NCBI GenBank assembly: GCA_025996895.1
Contig: BNTW01000036.1
Location: 1-26,589 of the forward strand
Length of the DNA: 26,589 bases
From: Bacteroidia bacterium
GTDB lineage: Bacteria; Bacteroidota; Bacteroidia; Bacteroidales; Azobacteroidaceae
Reading direction: 5' to 3'
In this document: piece after piece, positions 1-8,927 of the stretch
Position numbering within the stretch: the first letter of the stretch is position 1
Layout: the number at the start of each line of letters is the position of its first letter
Program-made: the position numbers and the translations under genes
Notes under the pieces: model-generated
Told to the model about the DNA's origin: nothing
Databases searched by the model: none
Seen by the model: only the letters and a program-made list of their open reading frames with translations

Positions 1-196
1 TTATTTGCCATTTATACTGTGAGAAAAAATCCGATCTTCTCGAAGATAAAAAAAGCAAAAAAATAACAGGGAACAAAGTCTAAGGTTAGCCATTTTGTAC
101 CGGGTCAGTTTGCTCCGGTGAGGGGGGGCTGTTTCGGTGGGTGGAGGGGGGCTGTTTAAATTGGTCTAGAGGGGTCTATTTGCTTCGGTTTTTCCA
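1..196 (-). mobile_element. End of an IS21-family insertion sequence (partial)
   Basis: Four imperfect direct repeats lie at about 102-196. Each has a G-rich run followed by (C/T)nGTTT or TATTT, and their GTTT/ATTT cores start at 108, 131, 154 and 178, a period of 23, 23 and 24. IS21-family elements carry such multiple terminal repeats. The last repeat ends TTTTTCCA at 196, so on the minus strand the element would begin TGGAAAAACC, matching the TG...CA ends of the family. On the minus strand an ATG at 11 opens a reading frame (Met-Ala-Asn) that leaves the window to the left. This is how I remember Bacteroidetes IstA proteins starting, but three codons prove nothing. A short inverted repeat (ATCTTC-TC-GAAGAT, 34-47) lies between the repeats and that start. 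The transposase genes and the other end are outside the window. Confidence 0.6.
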
Positions 197-404
197 GTAG
201 CATATTATTTTGCATTTTTTAAAATAATTTTATATGTTATACAACATAAATCACGCTTTTTTTTAAGAATTATTCGCATCACAAATTGTTACGAAGAGAG
301 GATATAGCAAAGAGCGTGCCAAACCTGCAATATAGTTAAATTTGCTTAATCCCGCTTCAAGTCCTGTTTTTTTGCGTATTTTTGTCTATAAGTTAGTGAA
401 AAGC
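197..404. other. AT-rich intergenic region next to the IS end
   Basis: About 200 bases of AT-rich DNA without a convincing gene. A short inverted repeat TATGTT-ATAC-AACATA lies at 233-248 with a T-rich run at about 257-265, which could be a weak terminator. A TAnnTTTG-like element (TATTTTTG, 377-384) lies 20 bases before the phosphatase start and could be its -7 box, but no matching TTTG is found at the usual distance. An in-frame ATG at 342 would add 21 residues in front of an obvious lipoprotein signal and is not used here. Confidence 0.4.
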
Positions 405-1472
405 ATGAATGCTATGCCCACAAAAGTCATATATCCTTTTTTCTTTTTTCTTTTGCTTATCGGTTGTACCAAAGAAAAGACGCAGATTAATGTGGCCTGT
501 GAGTTAAGTCCCGACGGAACATATCTGATTAAATGGGAAACTTACCCGCCCATGACCGGTACTGTCCGGATTTATGAATCCAACCGGCCGGATTCTTTTA
601 ATATCAATGCATCCGATTTTGAAGTGAATATTCAGGACGGTTACAAGCGGATTTTGGCGATGGCTTCTTATGTGCGTCCGTACTTCAAGTTGGTTTTTAA
701 TAAAAATTATTCGGTGATTACGGCCGACCGCATTGTTCCGATGCAGGGAATTTTCAATTTCCGGGATTTGGGCGGCTATTCTAATAAGGAAAACCACCGG
801 TTGAAATGGGGAAAATTATATCGTTCCGGCTCATTGTCGATGGCTGACCGGCAGGATATTCGCACATTAAATCAGTTGGGTATCGAAACCGTTATTGATT
901 TACGGACGGAAAAAGAAAGTTATTTATATCCGAATAAATTTAAAGCCCCGCAGGTTTATAATATGCCGTTGCGGGGAAACAGGCACGATATTTTTTTCGC
1001 CGAAATTCTGTCGCAAAAAATGAAACGCGACGATATTTTGGGCTACGACCAAAGCGTTTTTTCGTTTTTGCTGGAAAACAATACCGACTATTTTATTCGA
1101 ATGTTTGACGTGCTGTTGGATGAAAAAAAATATCCGGTTGTCATTTTTTGTTCGTTGGGAAAAGACCGGAGTGCGATTGCCGCTGCGCTGATTTTAGCGG
1201 TGCTGGACGTCGATGACGACACGATTTTGGACGATTATTTGCTGTCGAACAAATGGATTGATTACCCTTCGTTGTTGCAGAATGCCGACATTTATCCGGC
1301 AGAGGTACAGGAAACGATTACGGCTCTATTCAGTGCGCATCGCGAAACCCTGAAAAATTCGTTCGATGCGCTGACGGCGAACTATGGCTCAGTGGCCAAT
1401 TATCTGGAACACGAACTGAAACTGACACCGAAAAAACGAGAAAAGTTGAAGTCAATATTATTGTATGAATAA
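405..1472 (+). CDS. Tyrosine-phosphatase-like lipoprotein
   Basis: Predicted secreted phosphatase of 355 residues, anchored as a lipoprotein. The start at 405 (or the ATG at 414) gives a short N-terminus, a phenylalanine/leucine-rich hydrophobic stretch and a lipobox LLIGC with the acylated cysteine at residue 21. Residues of about 30-105 look like a small beta-rich domain of unknown role. The rest matches the bacterial tyrosine/serine phosphatase family (Y_phosphatase3 type): a NFRDLGGY motif, YRSG, IDLRTEKE, and the catalytic P-loop CSLGKDRS, a CX5R signature with Cys249 and Arg255. Family members usually read HCTAGKDRT, so the Phe before the Cys and Ser-Leu inside the loop are variants, but the essential residues are kept. 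The substrate cannot be told. It seems to be a single-gene unit; the next gene has its own promoter-like box. Confidence 0.8.
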   Translation: MNAMPTKVIYPFFFFLLLIGCTKEKTQINVACELSPDGTYLIKWETYPPMTGTVRIYESNRPDSFNINASDFEVNIQDGYKRILAMASYVRPYFKLVFNKNYSVITADRIVPMQGIFNFRDLGGYSNKENHRLKWGKLYRSGSLSMADRQDIRTLNQLGIETVIDLRTEKESYLYPNKFKAPQVYNMPLRGNRHDIFFAEILSQKMKRDDILGYDQSVFSFLLENNTDYFIRMFDVLLDEKKYPVVIFCSLGKDRSAIAAALILAVLDVDDDTILDDYLLSNKWIDYPSLLQNADIYPAEVQETITALFSAHRETLKNSFDALTANYGSVANYLEHELKLTPKKREKLKSILLYE

Positions 1473-1479
1473 TTAATCG

Positions 1480-1487
1480 TACCTTTG
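1480..1487 (+). promoter_or_regulatory. Probable -7 promoter box of the helicase gene
   Basis: TACCTTTG matches the Bacteroidetes -7 consensus TAnnTTTG. It lies 27 bases before the TTG start at 1514, giving a leader of about 20 bases. No clear TTTG is present at the -33 position; the sequence there is AT-rich. Confidence 0.45.
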
Positions 1488-1513
1488 CGACCGATTTTAT
1501 AAAACAATCGATT

Positions 1514-3268
1514 TTGAAAACATTTGAAGAATTAGGAGTTGCCCCCGATATTTTGCGGGCAATTAAAGAAATGGGCTACGAACGCCCGATGCCGGTACAG
1601 GAGGAAGTGATTCCTTATTTGCTGGGAAACGAAAACGAAGTGATTGCGCTGGCACAAACCGGTACGGGTAAAACGGCGGCTTACGGATTGCCGATACTCC
1701 AGCACATCGACCTCAACCGGTTGCAACCACAGGCCGTAATCCTTTGTCCTACAAGGGAATTGTGTTTGCAGATTGCCGATGACCTCAACGATTATTCCAA
1801 ATACATGGAAAAATTGAAAGTCCTGCCGGTATATGGCGGTTCCAGTATTGAAAGCCAAATCCGCACGCTGAAGCGAGGTGTTCATGTGATTGTGGCCACT
1901 CCGGGACGGCTGATTGATTTGATTAAGCGGAAAACTGTTGATTTACAATACGTTCGGAATGTGGTTTTGGACGAAGCCGACGAAATGCTCGACATGGGAT
2001 TTTCCGAAAGTATCGACGAAATTCTTTCTTACATTCCCGAAAATCGTAACATGCTGTTTTTTTCGGCGACCATGCCGGCGGAAATTGCCCGGATTACAAA
2101 AAAATATATGCGCCATCCGCACGAAATCATTATCGGACGGAAAAACGAAGGCGCGGAAAATGTCAAGCATCTGTATTACATGGTCAATGCTAAAGATAAG
2201 TATTTGGTATTGAAGCGTTTGGCTGATTATTTCCCGCATATTTACGGCATTATTTTTTGCCGGACAAAAAAGGAAACGCAGGAAATTGCCGATTTGCTGA
2301 TACGCGACGGATACAATGCAGAGGCTTTGCATGGCGATTTGTCGCAGGTACAGCGCGATTATGTGATGCAAAAATTTCGTTTGCGCAATGTGCAGTTGCT
2401 GGTAGCAACCGACGTAGCTGCACGCGGATTGGATGTTGATGATTTGACGCACATTATTCATTACGGCTTGCCCGATGATGTGGAATCTTATACACACCGC
2501 AGCGGACGAACGGGACGCGCAGGAAAAACAGGAACTTCCATTGCGATTATCCATTTAAAGGAAAAACATAAAATTAAGAAAATCGAAAATACCATTCATA
2601 AAACGTTTAAAGAAGGAAAAATTCCGTCGGGGAAACAAATCTGCGAACGACAGTTATTCAATTTTATTGATAAACTGGAAAAGGTGAAAGTGAATGAAGA
2701 CGAAATTAAGGATATTCTGCCGGCGATTTACCGGAAATTGGATTGGTTGGATAAGGAAGACATTATCAAACGGCTTATCTCGCACGAATTCAACCTTTTA
2801 ATTGATTATTACCGCGAAGCGAACGAAATCGAATCGCCGCAAGAAAGAAGCGAAAGAAGGGAAAGGCAATTCGGAAAGGAAAAACCCGCAGGCAACGGAA
2901 AAGGCACCGGACGCGCTTCGGAACACGGCTATGCCCGCCTGTTTATTAATCTGGGGAAAAAAGACGGCATCAGCCCGCAAAACATTATCGGTTTGCTGAA
3001 CGACAATATTCAGGGACGTAAAGTTGCCGTTGGGCGGATTGATTTACTGAAAAATTTCTCTTTCTTTGAAGTGAAAGAAGAAGACCAAGTGCGCGTCATT
3101 CAAAACATCGACGGCATCAAAGCTTTTGGGCGCAAGGTGGTGGTCGATCCGGCGCAGCCAACGCCTTCGGAAAATCGTAAAAAGCAAATAGATAAGAGTC
3201 CCAGAGTGAATTCTAAAAAGTCGTTTAAAGGAAATCATCCGGCAAAAGGGAAAAAGAAACCATTTTAG
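1514..3268 (+). CDS. deaD: DEAD-box ATP-dependent RNA helicase, DeaD/CsdA type
   Basis: Cytoplasmic RNA helicase of 584 residues, of the type that unwinds RNA duplexes in ribosome assembly and cold adaptation. All family motifs are visible: Q-motif around residues 4-29 (GYERPMPVQ), motif I AQTGTGKT 47-54, PTREL 79-83, TPGR 129-132, DEAD 153-156, SAT 184-186, ATDVAARGLDV and HRSGRTGRAG. After a charged linker rich in Arg, Glu and Lys comes a DbpA-type RNA-binding domain (about residues 485-550, beginning YARLFINLGKKDGI), then a basic tail ending in repeated lysines. The start is TTG: the next in-frame ATG (residue 20) would cut into the Q-motif, while the TTG gives the N-terminus expected for this family. 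The symbol deaD rests on family likeness. Confidence 0.93.
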   Translation: MKTFEELGVAPDILRAIKEMGYERPMPVQEEVIPYLLGNENEVIALAQTGTGKTAAYGLPILQHIDLNRLQPQAVILCPTRELCLQIADDLNDYSKYMEKLKVLPVYGGSSIESQIRTLKRGVHVIVATPGRLIDLIKRKTVDLQYVRNVVLDEADEMLDMGFSESIDEILSYIPENRNMLFFSATMPAEIARITKKYMRHPHEIIIGRKNEGAENVKHLYYMVNAKDKYLVLKRLADYFPHIYGIIFCRTKKETQEIADLLIRDGYNAEALHGDLSQVQRDYVMQKFRLRNVQLLVATDVAARGLDVDDLTHIIHYGLPDDVESYTHRSGRTGRAGKTGTSIAIIHLKEKHKIKKIENTIHKTFKEGKIPSGKQICERQLFNFIDKLEKVKVNEDEIKDILPAIYRKLDWLDKEDIIKRLISHEFNLLIDYYREANEIESPQERSERRERQFGKEKPAGNGKGTGRASEHGYARLFINLGKKDGISPQNIIGLLNDNIQGRKVAVGRIDLLKNFSFFEVKEEDQVRVIQNIDGIKAFGRKVVVDPAQPTPSENRKKQIDKSPRVNSKKSFKGNHPAKGKKKPF

Positions 3269-3269
3269 A

Positions 3270-3301
3270 TTTGTATTTTAAACTTCTTTAAACTAATTTT
3301 G
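3270..3301 (+). promoter_or_regulatory. Promoter of the fumarate reductase operon
   Basis: TTTG at 3270-3273, a 20-base spacer and TAATTTTG at 3294-3301 match the Bacteroidetes vegetative promoter (TTTG, 19-20 bases, TAnnTTTG). Transcription would start near 3308, leaving a leader of about 45 bases before the ATG at 3355. Confidence 0.65.
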
Positions 3302-3354
3302 CGCTTTCTTTGCGGAAAACAATGAAACTAACATAAATAAAAAAGTAAAATTCT

Positions 3355-4023
3355 ATGTATTGGCTATTTAATTCTTCGATTGGAAGGAAGCTCATTATGA
3401 GCATTTCGGGCATCTTTCTTATCCTGTTTTTGCTGTTTCACGCAACCATGAATTTGGTTTTGGTCTTTTCGGCCGAAGCCTACGACATGATTTGTGAAGC
3501 ATTGGGAGCGAATTGGTATGCGATTGCGGGTACGCTGGTGCTGGCCGGCGGATTTGTCATTCATATCGCTTACGCCACTTGGCTGACGTTGCAAAACCGG
3601 CAGGCGAGAGGTGCGGACAATTATGCTTCTTCCAACAAAACACAGACGGAGTGGGCAGCGAAAAACATGTATGTGCTGGGCTTGATCATTGTGTTGGGCT
3701 TGGCCATCCACTTGTGGAACTTCTGGTATAACATGCAATTTAAGGAATTGCTTCATCTGGAAGGTGCGGTTTCCGGCGGCTCAGGTTTGGTAATCGGATT
3801 ATTTTCGGATTGTCCGGTTTATACGCTGATTTACCTCGCGTGGTTGTTTGCCATCTGGTTTCACCTCACGCACGGCGTTTGGAGTGCCATGCAAACCATC
3901 GGCTTCAACAACAAAACATGGTTTCCGCGTCTGAAAGTGATTGGCAATATTGTGGCAACCATCATCATGATTGTTTTTGCAGTAGTTCCGGTATATTTCG
4001 GCATTATCGGGTTATTCAAATAA
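3355..4023 (+). CDS. frdC: Fumarate reductase/succinate dehydrogenase cytochrome b subunit
   Basis: Membrane anchor subunit of 222 residues that carries heme b and the quinone site of the complex. About five hydrophobic segments are visible (near residues 12-38, 53-78, 105-128, 155-175 and 195-220). Histidines at 29, 70, 119 and 170 lie in membrane segments and fit the four axial ligands of the di-heme cytochrome b of the Wolinella-type quinol:fumarate reductase family. It is the first gene of an operon, with 10 bases before the flavoprotein gene. In Bacteroidetes this complex reduces fumarate to succinate with menaquinol under anaerobic conditions; direction cannot be read from sequence, so sdhC is an equally valid name. 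Confidence 0.92.
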   Translation: MYWLFNSSIGRKLIMSISGIFLILFLLFHATMNLVLVFSAEAYDMICEALGANWYAIAGTLVLAGGFVIHIAYATWLTLQNRQARGADNYASSNKTQTEWAAKNMYVLGLIIVLGLAIHLWNFWYNMQFKELLHLEGAVSGGSGLVIGLFSDCPVYTLIYLAWLFAIWFHLTHGVWSAMQTIGFNNKTWFPRLKVIGNIVATIIMIVFAVVPVYFGIIGLFK

Positions 4024-4033
4024 AATAAAGTTT

Positions 4034-5983
4034 ATGTCAACAACAAAATTAGAAGCAAAAATTCCACAGGGGCAATTAGCCGACAAATGGACAAATTATA
4101 AAGACCACCAGAAATTAGTCAATCCGGCCAACAAACGTCGTTTGGATATTATTGTGGTGGGAACAGGTTTAGCAGGTGCTTCGGCTGCTGCTTCATTGGG
4201 CGAATTGGGTTTCAATGTGCTCAATTTCTGTATTCAAGATTCTCCACGCCGTGCGCACTCCATTGCAGCACAAGGAGGTATCAATGCAGCAAAAAATTAT
4301 CAAAATGACGGCGACTCGGTTTACCGTTTGTTTTACGATACCATCAAAGGCGGCGACTATCGTGCCCGCGAAGCCAATGTCTATCGCTTGGCGGAAGTTT
4401 CCAACAACATTATCGACCAATGCGTGGCACAAGGCGTTCCTTTTGCCCGCGAATACGGTGGTCTGTTGGATAACCGTTCGTTTGGTGGTGCGCAGGTTTC
4501 GCGTACGTTCTATGCCAAAGGACAAACCGGACAGCAATTATTGCTCGGCGCGTACTCGGCGTTGAGTCGTCAAATACACAAAGGAACGGTGAAAATCTAC
4601 ACTCGCTACGAAATGCTGGATTTGGTGGTGATTGACGGACGCGCACGCGGCATTATCGCCCGCAATTTGGTTACAGGAAAAATCGAACGTTTTGCGGCTC
4701 ACGCCGTAGTTATCGGCTCGGGTGGTTACGGAAATACTTATTTCCTTTCGACCAACGCAATGAACTCCAACGGCTCGGCAGCGATGCAGGCTTACCGCAA
4801 AGGGGCGTTGTTTGCTAATCCGGCGTTTGCGCAAATCCACCCGACCTGTATTCCGGTGCATGGCGATTTTCAGTCGAAACTGACGTTAATGTCCGAATCG
4901 TTGCGTAATGACGGCCGCATTTGGGTACCGAAAAAAATAGAAGATGCACAAGCTATTCGTGAAGGTAAATTGAAACCGACTGAAATTGCAGAAGAAGACC
5001 GCGATTATTACTTGGAACGCCGTTATCCGGCTTTTGGTAACTTGGTTCCTCGTGATGTGGCTTCCCGTGCGGCAAAAGAACGTTGCGATGCCGGTTTTGG
5101 TGTAAATAATACCGGTTTAGCTGTTTATTTGGATTTCTCTGCGGCTATTCAACGTTTGGGATTGAAAACAGTAGAAGCTCGTTACGGCAACTTGTTCCAA
5201 ATGTACGAAAAAATCACCGCTCAAAATCCATACGAAACGCCGATGATGATTTTCCCTGCTATTCACTATACGATGGGTGGTTTATGGGTGGATTATGAAT
5301 TGCAAACGACCATTCCGGGCTGTTTCGCTATCGGCGAGGCTAATTTCTCCGACCACGGTGCTAACCGTTTAGGGGCATCAGCATTGATGCAAGGTTTGGC
5401 CGACGGTTATTTCGTATTGCCTTATACCATTCAAAATTATTTGGCTGACCAAATTCAGGTACCGCGTTTCAGTGTGGATTTGCCGGAATTTGCGGAAGCA
5501 GAAAAAGCGATAGAAAATCGCATTGCTACGTTGGTAAGCATCAAGGGCAAACGTTCGGTGGATTCGCTGCACAAAGAATTAGGACACATTATGTGGGACT
5601 ATGTCGGCATGGCACGCACCAAAGAGTCGTTGGAAACGGCTTTGACGAAATTGAAAGCCTTGAAAAAAGAATTTTGGTCGAATGTATTTATTCCGGGCGA
5701 ACCCAACTCGTTGAATGTGGAATTGGAAAAAGCCTTGCGTGTAGCAGACTTTATCGAAATCGGCGAATTGATGGCTTTGGACGGCCTCAACCGGAACGAA
5801 TCGTGTGGCGGACATTTCCGCGAAGAATATCAAACGCCGGAAGGAGAAGCCTTGCGCGACGACGAACATTATTCGTATGCTTCCTGCTGGAAATATGAAG
5901 GCGAAAACAAAGAGCCGGAATTGGTGAAAGAGCCGCTGGTTTATGAATTTGTAGTACGTCAACAAAGAAATTATAAATCATGA
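4034..5983 (+). CDS. frdA: Fumarate reductase/succinate dehydrogenase flavoprotein subunit
   Basis: Catalytic subunit of 649 residues that interconverts fumarate and succinate on the cytoplasmic side of the membrane. The FAD-binding Rossmann motif [20 protein letters not shown] lies at about residues 41-60, and His75 in [12 protein letters not shown] is the expected site of covalent FAD attachment. Other family marks are [21 protein letters not shown], an active-site Arg region ([10 protein letters not shown]), [12 protein letters not shown] and the FAD-contacting [19 protein letters not shown]. The C-terminal helical domain with [12 protein letters not shown] is complete. Length is normal for the long Bacteroidetes form. 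The gene follows frdC closely, and 127 bases with a palindromic repeat separate it from frdB. Confidence 0.95.
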   Translation: MSTTKLEAKIPQGQLADKWTNYKDHQKLVNPANKRRLDIIVVGTGLAGASAAASLGELGFNVLNFCIQDSPRRAHSIAAQGGINAAKNYQNDGDSVYRLFYDTIKGGDYRAREANVYRLAEVSNNIIDQCVAQGVPFAREYGGLLDNRSFGGAQVSRTFYAKGQTGQQLLLGAYSALSRQIHKGTVKIYTRYEMLDLVVIDGRARGIIARNLVTGKIERFAAHAVVIGSGGYGNTYFLSTNAMNSNGSAAMQAYRKGALFANPAFAQIHPTCIPVHGDFQSKLTLMSESLRNDGRIWVPKKIEDAQAIREGKLKPTEIAEEDRDYYLERRYPAFGNLVPRDVASRAAKERCDAGFGVNNTGLAVYLDFSAAIQRLGLKTVEARYGNLFQMYEKITAQNPYETPMMIFPAIHYTMGGLWVDYELQTTIPGCFAIGEANFSDHGANRLGASALMQGLADGYFVLPYTIQNYLADQIQVPRFSVDLPEFAEAEKAIENRIATLVSIKGKRSVDSLHKELGHIMWDYVGMARTKESLETALTKLKALKKEFWSNVFIPGEPNSLNVELEKALRVADFIEIGELMALDGLNRNESCGGHFREEYQTPEGEALRDDEHYSYASCWKYEGENKEPELVKEPLVYEFVVRQQRNYKS

Positions 5984-5992
5984 TGAAATACT

Positions 5993-6080
5993 TGTCATTG
6001 CGGGCGTAGCGTAGCGCAGACCCGCAATCCCATGAAAACCGTTAATGAGTATGGGATGGCGGGTTAAGCCCGCCATGACA
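5993..6080. repeat. REP-like double-palindrome element inside the frd operon
   Basis: An 88-base element fills most of the frdA-frdB gap. Its outer ends, TGTCATTGCGGGC at the left and GCCCGCCATGACA at the right, are inverted repeats with one mismatch, and inner arms ACCCGCAATCCCAT and ATGGGATGGCGGGT pair with one mismatch. Each half also forms its own hairpin: ATTGCGGG/CCCGCAAT on the left, and ATGGCGGG-TTAAG-CCCGCCAT on the right (8-base perfect stem). The right-hand hairpin is closely related to one at 11049-11069 inside the tolC-like gene. Such elements between operon genes can stabilise upstream mRNA or damp downstream expression; which applies here is not known. Confidence 0.8.
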
Positions 6081-6110
6081 GCAAAAAACAACAAATTAAA
6101 ATTTACATCA

Positions 6111-6866
6111 ATGGAAAAAGTAATAAATATCACAGTGAAGGTTTGGCGTCAGAAAGGCCCGAAAGCCAAAGGCGGTTTTGAAACCTACCCATTAAATAAT
6201 ATTTCCGGCGATACTTCCTTTTTGGAAATGTTGGATATTTTGAACGAACAACTTATCAATGAAGGCAAAGAGCCTATCGCATTCGACAACGACTGTCGCG
6301 AAGGCATTTGCGGTATGTGTTCTTTATATGTCAACGGACATCCGCACGGCCCCGACAATTTGATTACGACCTGTCAGTTGCACATGCGTCATTTCAAAGA
6401 TGGTGAAACAATTACCGTCGAGCCGTGGCGTTCGGCAGCCTTTCCGGTTATCCGCGACTTGATGGTCGATCGTCAAGCATTCGACAAAATCATGCAGGCC
6501 GGTGGTTATGTATCGGTCAACACCGGCGGCGTTCCCGATGCCAATTCGATACCCATCTCGAAGTTGGACGCCGACGAAGCGATGGACGCTGCTTCCTGTA
6601 TCGGTTGCGGTGCTTGCGTAGCGGCTTGTAAAAACGGATCGGCCATGTTGTTCGTTTCGGCGAAGGTCAGCCAGTTGGCATTGCTTCCGCAGGGAAAAAT
6701 CGAAGCTAAAGCGCGTGCCAAAGCGATGATTGCAAAAATGGACGAACTGGGTTTCGGAAATTGCACCAACACCCGCGCCTGTGAATTGGAATGTCCCAAA
6801 GGCGTATCCATCAGCAACATTGCCCGGTTAAACCGCGAGTTTTTGAAGGCAAAATTGAGTGATTAA
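6111..6866 (+). CDS. frdB: Fumarate reductase/succinate dehydrogenase iron-sulfur subunit
   Basis: Electron-transfer subunit of 251 residues that links the flavoprotein to the membrane heme subunit. The N-terminal ferredoxin-like domain has the [2Fe-2S] cysteines 62, 67, 70 and 88 ([10 protein letters not shown]). The C-terminal domain has C163-x2-C166-x2-C169-x3-C173 plus C218, C224 and C228, the ligands for the [4Fe-4S] and [3Fe-4S] clusters. The start at 6111 ([10 protein letters not shown]) is chosen because the longer in-frame start at 6045 lies in the palindromic repeat and would add residues translated from repeat DNA. It is the last gene of the operon; a strong hairpin follows 30 bases after the stop. 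Confidence 0.95.
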   Translation: MEKVINITVKVWRQKGPKAKGGFETYPLNNISGDTSFLEMLDILNEQLINEGKEPIAFDNDCREGICGMCSLYVNGHPHGPDNLITTCQLHMRHFKDGETITVEPWRSAAFPVIRDLMVDRQAFDKIMQAGGYVSVNTGGVPDANSIPISKLDADEAMDAASCIGCGACVAACKNGSAMLFVSAKVSQLALLPQGKIEAKARAKAMIAKMDELGFGNCTNTRACELECPKGVSISNIARLNREFLKAKLSD

Positions 6867-6896
6867 AATCTTTGCAGCATTATATGAGAAAATAGT

Positions 6897-6939
6897 ATGG
6901 ATTGCTTCAGACTCTAATCCGAAGCAATCCATCATTTTT
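6897..6939 (+). terminator. Rho-independent terminator of the frd operon
   Basis: A perfect 12-base stem, ATGGATTGCTTC pairing with GAAGCAATCCAT, has a 12-base loop and is followed by CATTTTTC. It lies 30 bases after the frdB stop and just beyond the 3' end of a converging minus-strand gene, so it may also stop transcription from that side, though the T-run is poorer there. Confidence 0.8.
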
Positions 6940-6946
6940 CTTCCTG

Positions 6947-7869
6947 TTATATCTTTACAGTAATTGTCTTAACGTAAGCTGGTTTATCAGAGCCGTTATC
7001 ATAACATTCAAAAGTATATGTTTGTCTACTTGTGAATTGAAGGCCAAACTCACTTTGTTTGTTATAAATGTAGTATTATTCTCAAATAGCACATTAAAAC
7101 CATGTTCCGGAAATTCGCCATACTTGGGAAAGGTAACGAGAGAAGTTATTTTATATTGCGTTTTTTCAATAAATTGATGAATCAGGCTTTCAAAATCAGG
7201 AATTTGCGTTTCTATCTTCAATTCAGCATATCGTTTTTCCAGATTTTCGCGGACTTTTTTCAAGTCCAAAGCGTTGCCGTTGGAAGCAATCTGTGAGCCT
7301 GTGGCTTCATCGTCCAACCTGCCGTCGATTTGCATATCTGTCATGATGTCGCCCATTAATTGCATAATGCCGGCTGTTGAAGAATAACCTTGTAAAATAG
7401 AAGAAACCGCAATCAAAGCAGCATTATTTGTTAAGTTAAACGATTCAAAAGCGGTTGATTCGAGTAATTCCAGATTAAAAACAGCCAGTATTTCCTTTTC
7501 GGCTTGTGCTTTTGCTTCGGCAAACGGCATTTTTTCTTCTTTCACCAAATATTCGGTACGCGGTTTTGCCAAATGCGTTAAAACATTGACATTTGCCGAA
7601 TTAATATCACTCAAATCGACCAACGCATACAGCGTGATTTGCCCCGGCGAGGGTTTTCCTTTCACTTCGTCGAAATAATAACCGTCGGCTTTCAACTGAT
7701 AAACGGCCCTTTTTGCGCATAACCTGAGAAAACCGCTTTGCTGATCACCGGATTTTCCACTACCGGCGGCTCAATCACCGGCGGAGTGATGTCGTTAATT
7801 TCGGGAGTCTGTTCGCATGCAAAGAGCAGAAACATTCCCAACAAACTAAATAAAAAATGTTTTGTTTTC
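6947..7869 (-). pseudogene. Broken lipoprotein gene (deletion plus frameshift)
   Basis: The gene starts at 7869 with a clear lipoprotein signal: MKTKHFLFSLLGMFLLFAC, acylated Cys19, then a proline/valine-rich linker. The frame reads on to GYAQKGPFIS and then meets TGA (7692-7694). One frame over, the family sequence resumes at once with LKADGYYFDEVKGKPSPGQ and runs open to about 7060. From memory, relatives have several tens of residues between GPFIS and LKADGYYF, so a deletion whose length is not a multiple of three is inferred. Near 7052-7075 a second shift, best explained by one lost base in an A-rich stretch, moves the sensible frame again: FGLQFTSRQTYTFECYDNGS, then PAYVKTITVKI and a stop ending at 6947. 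The middle part (7695-6955) alone looks like an ORF of 246 residues from a TTG. The function of this Bacteroidetes lipoprotein family is unknown to me. It is probably third in a transcript with the two genes upstream. Confidence 0.75.
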
Positions 7870-7897
7870 ATGATTGTATAAATTTAGATAATTATTT

Positions 7898-8926
7898 TTA
7901 CTGTTGTATTACCTTTCTTACCCAGCCGGAACTGCCTTTGACTATCAGTACCTTATCCTGAATGGTATTGATTGGAAAAGCTGCTTCGCCGGCTGCTTTC
8001 ATGGATTGGAACAAAAGCTGTCCGCTTACGGAATAAACGTTGATGCTTTCTGTTTCAGGGCTAATCACTTGTAAATTACCATTTTCGACAGAAATGAAAA
8101 CAGTAGAAGCATCTATCGGGCGAATGGCGGTTGTTCGTTCAACAATTTTACCGAAATCTTTCCAAACATCTTCATGTTCGTAGGCTTCTTTCATACCATA
8201 AGGAACAACTAAGGTAACATCTGTTAAATCTGTTTGATCAAACGCAGCATTGTCAATCCTTACCCTTGTAGGAAATTCCCAATCTACTTCAACCTGATTG
8301 AGGTTGCCACAATTAGCAAAAGCGAATTTTTGAATGTGTGTAACGCTTTTGGGAATGATAACAGAAGACAGCTTACTACAGTAATCAAAAGTTTCTTCCC
8401 TAACAGTTGTAACACCGATAGGAATAGTTATAGATGTTAGATAGCTACATCTTCTAAAAGCCGCCCCTTCAATAGTTATCATACTGCTTGGAAACACAAG
8501 TGATGTTATACCGCACCCCATAAAAGCATTATATCCAATTGAAGTTAGATCATTGGGCAATATAATGGAAGATAAATTAAAGCAATATGCGAAAGCTCCG
8601 GCTCCAATTTTATTGACAGCCCTTCCTAAATGAACCAAAACAAGATTTTCGTAGTACTTTTCAAGGGAATAAAATGCATATTTTCCAATGCTGGTTACAC
8701 TGTCGCCAACGATAATCTGTTTAATAGATGAAGCGTAATATGTCCACGGCGCGTTAGATTCCATCAAAGGAGAGTCATAGCGTGGCATCTCTCCTTCTCC
8801 GCTAATAGTCAGCACACTGTCTTCCAGTTGCCATGTGATTGCCCCGTCTGTTCCGCCTATTGCATAAGATTTTGTTGAAACAACTAATAGCAACAGGCAT
8901 CCTATAAATAAAAATTGTGTTTTCAT
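7898..8926 (-). CDS. BspA-like leucine-rich-repeat surface protein
   Basis: Secreted protein of 342 residues. The signal peptide MKTQFLFIGCLLLLVVSTKSYA is followed by GTDGAITWQLEDSVLTISG, a typical lead-in of BspA/LRR_5 proteins. At least six LRR_5-like repeats with the pattern (V/L)T-x-I-G-x-x-A-F-x-x-C follow between about residues 75 and 215, for instance VTSIGKYAF, VNKIGAGAF, LTSIGYNAF and VTHIQKFAF. A VPYG...W..FG.IVE segment closes the repeat domain. The last 65 residues (INVYSVSGQLLFQ ... KVLIVKGSSGWVRKV) resemble C-terminal sorting domains of Bacteroidetes secreted proteins, possibly of the type IX system, though that assignment is uncertain. BspA-like proteins bind host or matrix molecules; no partner can be named here. 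The start lies one base after the frameshift-corrected end of the upstream gene, which suggests translational coupling. Confidence 0.82.
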   Translation of the reverse strand: MKTQFLFIGCLLLLVVSTKSYAIGGTDGAITWQLEDSVLTISGEGEMPRYDSPLMESNAPWTYYASSIKQIIVGDSVTSIGKYAFYSLEKYYENLVLVHLGRAVNKIGAGAFAYCFNLSSIILPNDLTSIGYNAFMGCGITSLVFPSSMITIEGAAFRRCSYLTSITIPIGVTTVREETFDYCSKLSSVIIPKSVTHIQKFAFANCGNLNQVEVDWEFPTRVRIDNAAFDQTDLTDVTLVVPYGMKEAYEHEDVWKDFGKIVERTTAIRPIDASTVFISVENGNLQVISPETESINVYSVSGQLLFQSMKAAGEAAFPINTIQDKVLIVKGSSGWVRKVIQQ

Positions 8927-8927
8927 A

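Noticed and set aside
102..196. Short CRISPR-like array
   Set aside because: Units of 23-24 bases are degenerate and contiguous with no unique spacers; they fit IS21 terminal repeats better.
1943..2554. 203-residue minus-strand frame opposite the helicase gene
   Set aside because: It is antisense to conserved helicase motifs, has no family features and lacks promoter or neighbour support.
6045..6110. Longer start for the iron-sulfur subunit
   Set aside because: The extra residues come from the palindromic repeat ([12 protein letters not shown] text); the family N-terminus starts at 6111.
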